A stretch of DNA of 43,248 nucleotides from DASUBV01 sp035763085 (GTDB lineage: Bacteria > Actinomycetota > Actinomycetes > Streptosporangiales > Streptosporangiaceae). Both the position numbers and the translations under genes were made by a program. The notes below the pieces were generated by a model, which was not told the origin of the DNA, searched no databases, and worked only from the letters and a program-made list of their open reading frames with translations. This document shows positions 32,558-39,968 of this stretch, piece by piece (the stretch's first letter is position 1; each line of letters begins with the position of its first letter). The DNA lies in assembly GCA_035763085.1 (NCBI GenBank), contig DASUBV010000109.1:1-43248 (forward strand). The letters run 5' to 3'.

Positions 32558-33036
32558 CTCTGCCCTCTCGTGGGTTGCCCGGGTCGGTCGCCTTGGCGCC
32601 CAGGGTGCTGGGCGTGGCTTTCCGTCATCTGCCGTGTGCGGCTCCCTCCGATGAGAGCGATGCCGCACGGGATGAACGCGGCATGGCGCGGAATGTACGC
32701 GGTCACCCGTGCTTCCGCCACCGGGGGCTGGCGCGTGGCCCCTGGTGAGCGTCCCGCTGCAGGCCGTCCTGCGGCTGATCGTCGTCATTATCGGCCTAGT
32801 CCCCCGTCGCTGCTGAGCAGGCTGAGGGACAGGGCGGCTCGCGCCGCCAGCGCTGCTTCCCGCCGCCCTGGCCGGCCCCAGCTGACCGGGCGCCGCGACG
32901 CACGCCCGTAACTCAGGATTCGGTGTAGCCCTACCGCGCGCTTCCGTCGTTGTCGCGGCGATCCGCTCGCTCCGCTGCCTAGCGGCAGGACCGGCGCGGG
33001 CGGCGTGGCCGCTCGCTCGGTGCGCGGGCCGGGACG
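32558..33036. other. Intergenic region upstream of the membrane protein gene
   Basis: This 479-bp interval between the GGDEF gene (which ends at 33037) and the membrane protein gene shows no convincing ORF, RNA or strong hairpin on either strand. It presumably holds the membrane protein's promoter, but no clear -35/-10 pair stands out. Confidence 0.3.
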
Positions 33037-33660
33037 TCAGAGCGTGTGCTTGTGCTTGTCGAGCAGGTCGTCGAGTGCCTCGCGGAGCAGGCTGGCTTCG
33101 GTCCGGTCGGTGGCCGAGGAGAGCTTGGCGAGGCGCTCGAGGTTGGCCTTGCTGTAGTAATTGCTCTTGAGGATCATTTTCTCCTCGACGTACATGGCCA
33201 CCCGGTCCCGTCCGTTGCGCTTGGCGCGCATCAGGGCCTCGCCGGCGGCGCGGTACAGTTCCGCGGCGGTGGTGCCGTGCGGCGGGCTGGCGGCGATGCC
33301 CGCCGAGGCGCTCAGCCGGCCGGCGAAGCCGTCGACGGTCATGCCGGCGAAATGACGGCGCAGTTCCTCGAGCAGCACGACGGCATTCTCGGCCGAGGTG
33401 CCGGGCAGCACGACAGCGAACTCATCGCCGCCCAGGCGCGCCACCGCGGCCCCGCGAGGGACGTTGGCCCGGAGCACCCGCTCCCAGGCCGTCAGTACCG
33501 CGTCGCCAGTGTCCCGCCCGTGGGCCTGGTTGATCGCGGCGAAGTCGTCCAGGTCGGTGAGCGCGAGGGCAAGGGCGGCGTTGCCGTGGTGCAGCTGGCC
33601 TTCGAGCTCGGTGAGGAAGGCGCTGCGGTCACTGACGCGAGCCGGAGTCGTAGTAGCCAT
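33037..33660 (-). CDS. GGDEF diguanylate cyclase domain fused to a ribbon-helix-helix-like domain
   Basis: The 207-residue protein is a minimal GGDEF protein without a sensor domain. The catalytic motif RLGGDEFAVVLPG is intact (GGDEF at 77-81), with LALTDLDDFAAINQAHGRDTG upstream carrying the metal Asp. The inhibitory RxxD site that should lie five residues before GGDEF is absent. After the cyclase (to about 160) residues 162-202 read KMILKSNYYSKANLERLAKL then TEASLLREALDDLLDKH: a short basic strand and two helices, the pattern of a CopG/Arc ribbon-helix-helix DNA-binding unit. It would make c-di-GMP and perhaps bind DNA. A palindrome touches the start codon. It lies 54 bp downstream of the DUF4173 gene. 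Confidence 0.85.
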   Translation of the reverse strand: MATTTPARVSDRSAFLTELEGQLHHGNAALALALTDLDDFAAINQAHGRDTGDAVLTAWERVLRANVPRGAAVARLGGDEFAVVLPGTSAENAVVLLEELRRHFAGMTVDGFAGRLSASAGIAASPPHGTTAAELYRAAGEALMRAKRNGRDRVAMYVEEKMILKSNYYSKANLERLAKLSSATDRTEASLLREALDDLLDKHKHTL

Positions 33661-33676
33661 GACATATACATACGTC
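33661..33676. promoter_or_regulatory. Imperfect 16-bp palindrome touching the GGDEF-RHH start codon
   Basis: GACATATACATACGTC equals its reverse complement at 12 of 16 positions, with GAC/GTC ends exact. It is AT-rich in a very GC-rich context and ends one base before the ATG at 33660. A ribbon-helix-helix protein binding here could block its own transcription. This is inference from symmetry and position. Confidence 0.4.
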
Positions 33677-33714
33677 CGCTAATACGCGCAGTCAACCAGC
33701 ACCCAGGCCGGGTA

Positions 33715-35289
33715 CTAGGGCCGTCTGCCGCATTCGGCGCGGGCCGCCGCGCGGGCGCGGTTCACGGACACGTTGAACGCGGCGGCCGTGACCGGGGCCG
33801 GCTCGGCGGCGCAGATAGCGCGGCGGAGCTGCGCCGCCTGGGCGGGAGGCAGACTGTGCAGGCCGGACAGCAGGGCCGGCGTCCCGTCGGGTCCCAGGTG
33901 GGCGACCTGGTAGATATCCAGTGGCCGGCCGTGCGCCGCGCGGCTGAGGTTGACCCTGGCCACGATCGCCGCCGGGCTGGCGATGGCCCAGCCGACGGTG
34001 AAAAGCAGCGCGGATGCGAGGACGGCGGCAGGCAGGAAGCGCTGTGGCAGGCCGCGGCGGATGAGGGTCAGCGCGGTCAGGACGAACACCACGCCGATCC
34101 ACGCGGCGGCGACGAGGCAGGCCAGGCGGAGCATGGTGAGCCCGTAGGCGGCCTCGTAGAGCTGCAGTCGCCGGATGGCGGTGATAACCACGCCCATGGT
34201 CAGGACGGTCGTCAGGGCATAGCTGGCCGTCAGCACGGGATGAGGCGCGGCGCAGGCGCGCACGGTGAAGAGCAGCACCAGGGTAATGACGGCGCAGATG
34301 AGCAGCTCGAAGAAGCCGCTGCGGGCGTATCCGGCGTAGGTCAGGCCGCGGGTGACCAGGATGTGCTGCCCGGCCCCGGACAGGGCGGCCAGCTGGGCGC
34401 CCACGAAGACGGCGTACAGGACGCACAGGCCGCCGAGGATGGAGCAGGCCTCCACCGTGCCGAGGGACGGGGCCGGCGGCAGTGCCGGGCTGGGCTTGCG
34501 GGCGCTCGCGGCCCTGGCCAGCCCGGCGACGGCCCAGGATCCCGCCAGCAGCAGCGCCAGGTGGCTGGCCAGCGCAGGCGCCTCGAACCACGACCGGAAG
34601 ATCGGGTCCGCGGCGGCCAGCAGTCCCCAGACGATGATCAGGGCCGGGGCGCCCAGGAGCACGCCGCGGCCGGCCGCGGCGGCCCGGCGCCGGGCCGCGC
34701 TGCTGCCCGCGCCCTCGTTGACCTCCGCGTGCTGGCGCAGCATGCCGGGAGCCAGGACCAGGTGGCCGGCGGTCAGCATGAGGCGGACGACGAGCGCGGG
34801 AAAGGTGGCAGACACGCCGCCCCGGTCGGCACCCAGGGACGCTCCCAGCAGCAGCGCGGTGATCACCGCGATGATCACCGGGACGAGAACCCACGGGCTG
34901 GACCGGAAGGCCAGGAGCAGGCTGGTGGCGGCGGCCGTGCTGACCGCCAGGCGCCCGGCACGGCCGCGTACCCGCCCGCTGAGCAGCACGACGGCGGCCG
35001 CCGCGGTTACCCATGCCGTGGCCGCGATGGTGGCCAGGCCCGCGCGCCAGGCGATGTCCAGCAGCACGCCCCCGGCCAGTGCCCCGATGGCGAGGTTGCG
35101 GTCCATCCCGGCCCGCACGGCGAGGTGGTGCCGCCGGGGCCGCGGCGCGGCGTACCGCGCGGGCTGCTGCGCTCCGGGGGCCGGCGTCCCGGGCGGCCAT
35201 CCCGGCGGCGCCTGCCCCGGGTGCGGTGCTCGTGACTGGTAAGGCGGCTGACCGGACGCGGGCGCGCTCGGCAGAGCTGATGACTCCAC
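33715..35289 (-). CDS. DUF4173 (DUF4153-like) multi-pass membrane protein
   Basis: The 524-residue protein has a Pro/Gly/Gln-rich cytoplasmic tail (1-60), then about a dozen hydrophobic helices, and a soluble C-terminal tail of about 85 residues (from IVARVNLSRAAHGRPLDIYQVAHLG). The segments GLTYAGYARSGFFELL and NLSRAAHGRPLDIYQVAHL are typical of the DUF4173 family. No function is known. It begins 50 bp downstream of a sensor kinase gene, and this family is often encoded beside two-component systems in actinomycetes, so it may share their signal. Confidence 0.85.
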   Translation of the reverse strand: MESSALPSAPASGQPPYQSRAPHPGQAPPGWPPGTPAPGAQQPARYAAPRPRRHHLAVRAGMDRNLAIGALAGGVLLDIAWRAGLATIAATAWVTAAAAVVLLSGRVRGRAGRLAVSTAAATSLLLAFRSSPWVLVPVIIAVITALLLGASLGADRGGVSATFPALVVRLMLTAGHLVLAPGMLRQHAEVNEGAGSSAARRRAAAAGRGVLLGAPALIIVWGLLAAADPIFRSWFEAPALASHLALLLAGSWAVAGLARAASARKPSPALPPAPSLGTVEACSILGGLCVLYAVFVGAQLAALSGAGQHILVTRGLTYAGYARSGFFELLICAVITLVLLFTVRACAAPHPVLTASYALTTVLTMGVVITAIRRLQLYEAAYGLTMLRLACLVAAAWIGVVFVLTALTLIRRGLPQRFLPAAVLASALLFTVGWAIASPAAIVARVNLSRAAHGRPLDIYQVAHLGPDGTPALLSGLHSLPPAQAAQLRRAICAAEPAPVTAAAFNVSVNRARAAARAECGRRP

Positions 35290-35339
35290 TGGGGTGTTCC
35301 TCTCAGCGACCGGCTCAGCGCGGCGGGCGCGCGGGACGG

Positions 35340-36353
35340 TCAGCTCGGCAGGTTGAAGATGATGCGGCAGCCGGACGGCTGCCGTGCCTCAGCGCGGATC
35401 GAGCCGCCGTGCAGCTCGACGATCGAGCGTGCGATGGCCAGTCCCAGGCCGGCCCCGCCGGCCTGGGACTCCCGGGCCGCGCCTACCCGGTAGAACCGCT
35501 CGAAGATCCGCTCGATCTCGGCGGCCGGGATGCCTGCTCCCGCATCGCTGACCTCGAACTGGATGCCGCCCGGGATGGCGGCGGCCCGGACCCGGACTTC
35601 CTCGCCCGCCGGGCTGTGCCGGACTGCATTGGTGAGCAGGTTGGTCAGTACCTCGTGCACGCGGTCGGGATCACCGGACCCGGTCAGCCTGCTGCCGGCC
35701 TCAGCGACGATCCGTACCTCAGCGCGGACCGGAGCGACCTCGGCCATCGCGTCGCCGATAACCTCGCCGGCGGTGAAGTCCTGGCGGGCAATCCGGACCG
35801 CCCCCGACTCGAACTGGGACAGCCGCAGCAGCTGATTGACCAGCGCGGCGAGCCGCTCGGTGCTGGCCAGCATGACCGAGACGGCGGCCAGGTCCAGCTC
35901 CTCGACACCGTCGGCCAGGTTCTCCAGGCGTGCCCGCAGCGCAGCTATCGGAGTACGCAGCTCGTGGCTGACGTTAGCGACCAGCTCGCGACGCTGCCGT
36001 TCGGTCTGCTCCAGCCGGGCCGCCATGGTGTTGAACGACCGGGCCATGATGCCCACCTCGTCCTGCGCGGTGGCCGTGACCCGCTGGCTGTAGTCGCCGT
36101 CGGCCATGGCGCGGGTGGCCGAGACCATCTGCCGCAGCGGCGCGGTCATGCCGTGCGCCAGCACCTGGATGACCGCGAGGGAGAGGAGCAGGCCGCCCGC
36201 GAACGCCCACCGGGCATGCACTCCCAGGACCAGCGAGGCGAAGATAGCCCCGACCGTGGCCGCGACGGAGGCCACGACGACCAGGCCGAGCTTCACCTTG
36301 ATTGACCGCACCCAGTCCAGCGGCCGCAGGTCATGGACCGCGGCGGCCATCAC
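35340..36353 (-). CDS. Sensor histidine kinase (OmpR-type partner)
   Basis: The 337-residue kinase has two membrane helices close together (about 20-45 and 50-68) with almost no external loop, so it may sense within the membrane. A HAMP domain follows (69-122), then HisKA with His130 in VANVSHELRTPIAALRARL, and a HATPase domain with NLLTNAVRHSPAGE (N-box), the D-box SDAGAGIPAAEIERIFERFY, and AGGAGLGLAIARSIVELHGG (G-boxes). Its GTG overlaps the stop of the response regulator by the GTGA pattern; ATG 36350 is the alternative. It is intact although its partner gene is frameshifted. Confidence 0.92.
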   Translation of the reverse strand: MMAAAVHDLRPLDWVRSIKVKLGLVVVASVAATVGAIFASLVLGVHARWAFAGGLLLSLAVIQVLAHGMTAPLRQMVSATRAMADGDYSQRVTATAQDEVGIMARSFNTMAARLEQTERQRRELVANVSHELRTPIAALRARLENLADGVEELDLAAVSVMLASTERLAALVNQLLRLSQFESGAVRIARQDFTAGEVIGDAMAEVAPVRAEVRIVAEAGSRLTGSGDPDRVHEVLTNLLTNAVRHSPAGEEVRVRAAAIPGGIQFEVSDAGAGIPAAEIERIFERFYRVGAARESQAGGAGLGLAIARSIVELHGGSIRAEARQPSGCRIIFNLPS

Positions 36354-37025
36354 CCGTCCTGCCCGTCGGCGCCGGCGTAGCCGACGCCATGGACGGTCCG
36401 GATCACCCCGGCGCCGACCTTGCGGCGGACGGCCCGCACGTGCGAGTCAACGGTGCGCGGTCCAGAACCGTCCCGGTATCCCCAGACCTCGGCCAGCAGC
36501 GCCTCCCGGCTGCGCACCACACCGGGCACTACCAGCAGGAACGTCAGAAGGTCAAATTCCGTGGCCGTCAGCCCGACCAGCTGGCCATCTCGCCGGACCC
36601 GGCGCCGTGACACGTCGACCTCCACGCCGCCAACCCGCAGCACCTGGCCGGCAACGGCAGCGGACCGCTCCGCCCGGCGCAGCAGCGCCCGGACCCGCGC
36701 GGTCAGCTCCCGCATGCTGAACGGCTTGCTCAGGTAGTCATCGGCCCCGACCTCCAGCCCCACCACCAGGTCGGTCTCAGACCCCCGCGCCGTCAGCATG
36801 ATCACCGGGACCGGCCGGTCACGCTGGATCCGGCCGCACCTCCAGGCCATCGAAGCCCGGCAGCATGAGGTCTAGCAGCACGGCGTCCGGCTGGACGGCG
36901 GCTACGGCCTGCACCGCGCCCGGCCCGTCGCCCGCGACCGTCACGCAGTGACCGTCACTGCGCAGCCGCGCGGCGATCGCCCCGGCAAGCTCCGCCTCAT
37001 CCTCGACAACAACGATCCTGGCCAT
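36350..37025 (-). pseudogene. OmpR-family response regulator, frameshifted
   Basis: Residues 1-63 encode a receiver domain (IVVVEDEAELAGAIAARL, Asp52 in LLDLMLPGFDGLEV). At GAGGTGC (minus strand, near 36837) the frame runs into RPDPA and a stop at 36819. In another frame the family continuation CGRIQRDRPVPVIMLTARG, GADDYLSKPF and the winged-helix output domain (LTATEFDLLTFLLV, GYRDGSGPRTVDSHVRAVRRKVG) follows without interruption to 36350. Restoring two bases, GAGGTGTGC for GAGGTGC, gives an intact 225-residue protein, so loss of one TG pair is the simplest event. It may be a true mutation or a sequencing error. A -10-like TAGCTT lies 6 nt before the ATG. Confidence 0.8.
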
Positions 37026-37031
37026 ACCGGC

Positions 37032-37037
37032 AAGCTA
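37032..37037 (-). promoter_or_regulatory. Putative -10 box of a leaderless response-regulator operon
   Basis: TAGCTT on the minus strand is followed by GCCGGT and the ATG at 37025. Confidence 0.4.
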
Positions 37038-37091
37038 GCGAAGCAGTTGTGCAGGTTTCGACACCCCGGCGGTGAAGATACGGTGCAGCAA

Positions 37092-37113
37092 CCGTCCCGG
37101 CTGCCAGGGACGG
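37092..37113 (-). terminator. Candidate hairpin terminator after the phosphodiesterase gene
   Basis: CCGTCCC (37092-37098) and GGGACGG (37107-37113) form a perfect 7-bp stem with an 8-nt loop, about 100 nt downstream of the minus-strand stop at 37216. Confidence 0.35.
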
Positions 37114-37215
37114 ACAGCGACCAAGATCCCCGGCCCGCTCCCGGATCCGCCGCCAGGCATCGCCGAAACAGGAGGCCCGGGCGGTTCGCCCCGGCCCCCT
37201 GCTCGGTGCTGCCGG

Positions 37216-39048
37216 TTATCCGGCGTGCATCTGACGCCCCCGGGTCAGCGCCTCGCGGTGCGGCCTGCCAAGGCCGGGAAGGACCTGCGTGCCCTCAGCC
37301 TGAACGGCCGTCAGCTTGTTCGGGTCGAGCCCCAGGAGGGCGAGGATCGTCGGCGCGACCTGGGTGGTCTCGACCGGTTCGGACTGGACCTGAACCGGGA
37401 TGCCCGGGCCGCTGACCACCATCAGGACGTGACGGTCGCCGGTGTTCATGCCACCGTGCTCGGCAAGCTTGGTCGGTCCCGAGTAGACGATGCCCTCCTG
37501 GACCTTGCCGAAGACGTCCGGGTAACGGCCGTTGCCGACCGGGACCCCGAAGAACCTGGCGGCAGCAGCGCCAGCCCAGATCTGGGCGAGGCCCGAGTGC
37601 CGGACGGTGACCGGGGTCTTGCTGACGTCCTCACCCTGAGCGGTGTGGTTCCACAGGTAGTTCTTGACGAAGTCGCAGGCTGCCTGCGAGTTGTCCGACA
37701 GATAGGACTGCCACAGGTCGTCGTCGGTGCCGGCGACGATCAGTCTCGTGTTGTCCGGGTGCGCCTGTGCCCAGGCGGCGTTGATCGCGTTGATGATCGG
37801 GCCGTCCGGGACTGTCACGAGCTTGTCCGGATCCTGCGGCGACTGGCCGTGCTTGGCCGTGACGATGATCGTGGTCGAGCCCGCGAGGCCGTCCTTGCGG
37901 ATCGTGGCGACCATGCGGCCGAGCTGAGCGTCCACGTAGTCCAGAGCGCTCGAGAGGACCGGGCCCGGGACGAGCCGGCCCCTGACCCACTGGTAGCCGC
38001 CTGGTTCCGGGGCGCTGGTGGTGTAATTGCCGTTCGCATCCGGGCCGATCAGCGTCGTCGGGGTCGAGCGGATCTTCTGCGCGACCGAGACGGTCTGGAA
38101 GTTCATGCCGAAGATCGCCGGCGTGCCGGCCTTGGTCTTGCCCGAGTGGTCGAGGCCGTCAATCTCATTCAGGATGGCCTGGACCTTGTAGCCGTCGTAC
38201 TGCTTGGTGGCGGCGTCGATGTGCGCCCAGTCGTCATCCTGCGGGTACGGGACACCGTTCGGCATGACAGCCTGCGAGTCGATCTCCGGCGAGAAGAGGT
38301 CGTCGATGCTCTGGCCGTTCGAGCCCGGGCCGTTGAATGACGCATAGACCTCGTGCTTGTCAGACCAGGCGGTCCGCAGGCCGGCGTTGTGGATGACCTG
38401 GAAGATCGTGTTGTCGCCGAGGTAGTCCCACGGGGTGATCGGCTTGCAGGTCTTCGGGTCTACCGGGAAGGTGCCCGTGTTGAATGCGGTCTTCGGGTCG
38501 AACTTCAGGTTCATGATCGCGGCCGGGCTGGTGTCAGCGCCGCCGGGGAAGATCGAGCCGTTCTCGTCGAACGACGGGAAGCTGCCGTTCGCCGGGTCGA
38601 TGAGGTCAGGGACGCTCGCCAGGGCATCGTCGGGCGAGTCGTAGATGACGTCACCACCGGTCGCGGGCCGGCCCGGGATGCAGGCGGCGCCCGCCTCGTC
38701 GACCTTGTGGCTGTACTCAACGTCGTAGTAGACGCCGGTCGATTTCGGATTACCGCCGGTCATCAGAGCCGTGCCACCCGGGTCGGAGTCCGACGGGTTG
38801 GAGGTCAGCGCATTGGTGTACTCGGTGCCGGCGTGGATCAGCCTGGCCAGCGTCGAGCTCGGGTGGCTGGTGACATACCAGTCAAGGTCACTCTGGTGCA
38901 TGCCATCGACCGAAATCAGCAGCACGTGCTTGCTCAGGGGTGCGCGCTCGTGCGCTGCCGCGTTAGCCGAGCCCGGCAATGCCGGCAGCGCACATGCGGC
39001 CGCAGCAGCACTCGCCGCCAGGCAGGCGAAGGCCTTTCGTCTGGTCAC
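37216..39048 (-). CDS. Secreted alkaline phosphatase-superfamily protein (type I phosphodiesterase/nucleotide pyrophosphatase-like)
   Basis: The 610-residue protein starts with a signal peptide (TRRKAFACLAASAAAAACAL, cleavage likely after SANAAA). The mature part carries LLISVDGMHQSDL with metal Asp48, GGTALMTGGNPKSTG with the likely nucleophile Thr, VTAKHGQSP with a metal His, and NTGDRHVLMVVSGPG near the end, as in the phosphodiesterase branch of the alkaline phosphatase superfamily. It should hydrolyse phosphodiester or phosphomonoester bonds outside the cell; the substrate is unknown. GTG at 39048 is chosen for GGGAG 5 nt upstream and because it places the signal peptide at the N-terminus. 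It is a single gene upstream of the two-component operon. Confidence 0.88.
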   Translation of the reverse strand: MTRRKAFACLAASAAAAACALPALPGSANAAAHERAPLSKHVLLISVDGMHQSDLDWYVTSHPSSTLARLIHAGTEYTNALTSNPSDSDPGGTALMTGGNPKSTGVYYDVEYSHKVDEAGAACIPGRPATGGDVIYDSPDDALASVPDLIDPANGSFPSFDENGSIFPGGADTSPAAIMNLKFDPKTAFNTGTFPVDPKTCKPITPWDYLGDNTIFQVIHNAGLRTAWSDKHEVYASFNGPGSNGQSIDDLFSPEIDSQAVMPNGVPYPQDDDWAHIDAATKQYDGYKVQAILNEIDGLDHSGKTKAGTPAIFGMNFQTVSVAQKIRSTPTTLIGPDANGNYTTSAPEPGGYQWVRGRLVPGPVLSSALDYVDAQLGRMVATIRKDGLAGSTTIIVTAKHGQSPQDPDKLVTVPDGPIINAINAAWAQAHPDNTRLIVAGTDDDLWQSYLSDNSQAACDFVKNYLWNHTAQGEDVSKTPVTVRHSGLAQIWAGAAAARFFGVPVGNGRYPDVFGKVQEGIVYSGPTKLAEHGGMNTGDRHVLMVVSGPGIPVQVQSEPVETTQVAPTILALLGLDPNKLTAVQAEGTQVLPGLGRPHREALTRGRQMHAG

Positions 39049-39270
39049 TGGAACTCCCGTCCGCGCCGACCTGCTCGGCGCCCTAGCATTCCTAAGCAGC
39101 CAGGGCGAATTCCGCGTGCTTGGGCAGCGAACAGCGCATGAACCCATCGCAGCCATCTGTCGATTTCTCGCCACGTCGCGCGAGTTCACTGACACCAGTG
39201 CTGATGCCGGCGCCGCTATCGTGGCGCTGGTAGTCGCCGGTCCGCCGGGCGGAGTGCGTGGCGGGTATAG

Positions 39271-39849
39271 CTAGCCGGGGCTGCAGCCGGGCCGGCTCTC
39301 CTGCGCCGCTGCCCTGATGACGGCATGAACCCGTGCCTCCGGGAAGAACACGGTGAGGTTCCTGGCCGCGGCCAGAGCCCGGTCGCGGGCCTCGCCGCCG
39401 AGCTGGCCCGTTGCCCGCACGGCGTACCTGGCGGCCCGGCGGCGGACACCGGCACGGTAGTGCCCGATGTCCATGCTGATCGTCACGCCGTGCGCATCCG
39501 CCAGCTCCAGCGCCTCGGCGGTGATCTTCTTGCCCTTGGCCGAGTTGCACTCCTGGTGCAGCAGCTGCAGATTCCACCGGCGATGCGGTCCGCCGTAAAC
39601 GCGGGGGACGATGTGATCGATCGCGGTGCCGCGCGGCGAGTCCGGCAGGCAGTCCTCGCACCACGGGCAGCGCCAGTGCTGCAGCTCCACCAGCTCGGTC
39701 ATGAACGTCAGGCTGTGCGATGCCCACGGTACGACCTCGTCGTCAGGCTGGCCATCACCAGCCCGGGCGCCGAACGGCCAGCGGCAGAACCGCTCCCCCG
39801 CGGGCACCGCCAGCCCGCACACACCACACCAGCCAGGCTCCGCGACCAT
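39271..39849 (-). CDS. HNH endonuclease
   Basis: The 192-residue protein has an N-terminal zinc knuckle (CGVCGLAVPAGERFC) and an HNH nuclease core: HWRCPWCEDC, then AIDHIVPRVYGGPHRRWNLQL with the catalytic His, and LHQECNSAKGKK. It has no attached DNA-recognition or homing domain that I can see and a helical C-terminal tail. Single HNH genes occur as housekeeping, phage or restriction-like genes; nothing here favours one. TAGCTT 6 nt before the ATG suggests a leaderless message. It lies 119 bp downstream of the 1043-residue gene on the same strand. Confidence 0.88.
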   Translation of the reverse strand: MVAEPGWCGVCGLAVPAGERFCRWPFGARAGDGQPDDEVVPWASHSLTFMTELVELQHWRCPWCEDCLPDSPRGTAIDHIVPRVYGGPHRRWNLQLLHQECNSAKGKKITAEALELADAHGVTISMDIGHYRAGVRRRAARYAVRATGQLGGEARDRALAAARNLTVFFPEARVHAVIRAAAQESRPGCSPG

Positions 39850-39855
39850 GAGGTC

Positions 39856-39861
39856 AAGCTA
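39856..39861 (-). promoter_or_regulatory. Putative -10 box of a leaderless HNH transcript
   Basis: TAGCTT on the minus strand is followed by GACCTC and the ATG at 39849; the same hexamer serves the response-regulator gene. Confidence 0.4.
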
Positions 39862-39968
39862 ACCGGCCGCTCCGACATCACGGTGGTCACCAGGCCTGCC
39901 CGGATCCCGGACGGGCATCCGCCGGCGGGACCCGCAGATCGCGCTGGACCAGCTCACCCGGCAGGAGG

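Noticed and set aside
33046..35235. 729-codon plus-strand frame opposite the GGDEF and DUF4173 genes
   Set aside because: It spans two well-supported minus-strand genes and reads as Gln/Gly/Arg-rich sequence without domains.
39271..39849. HNH gene as part of an anti-phage system
   Set aside because: No partner nuclease, ATPase, methylase or toxin lies beside it, so a defence role is not supported.
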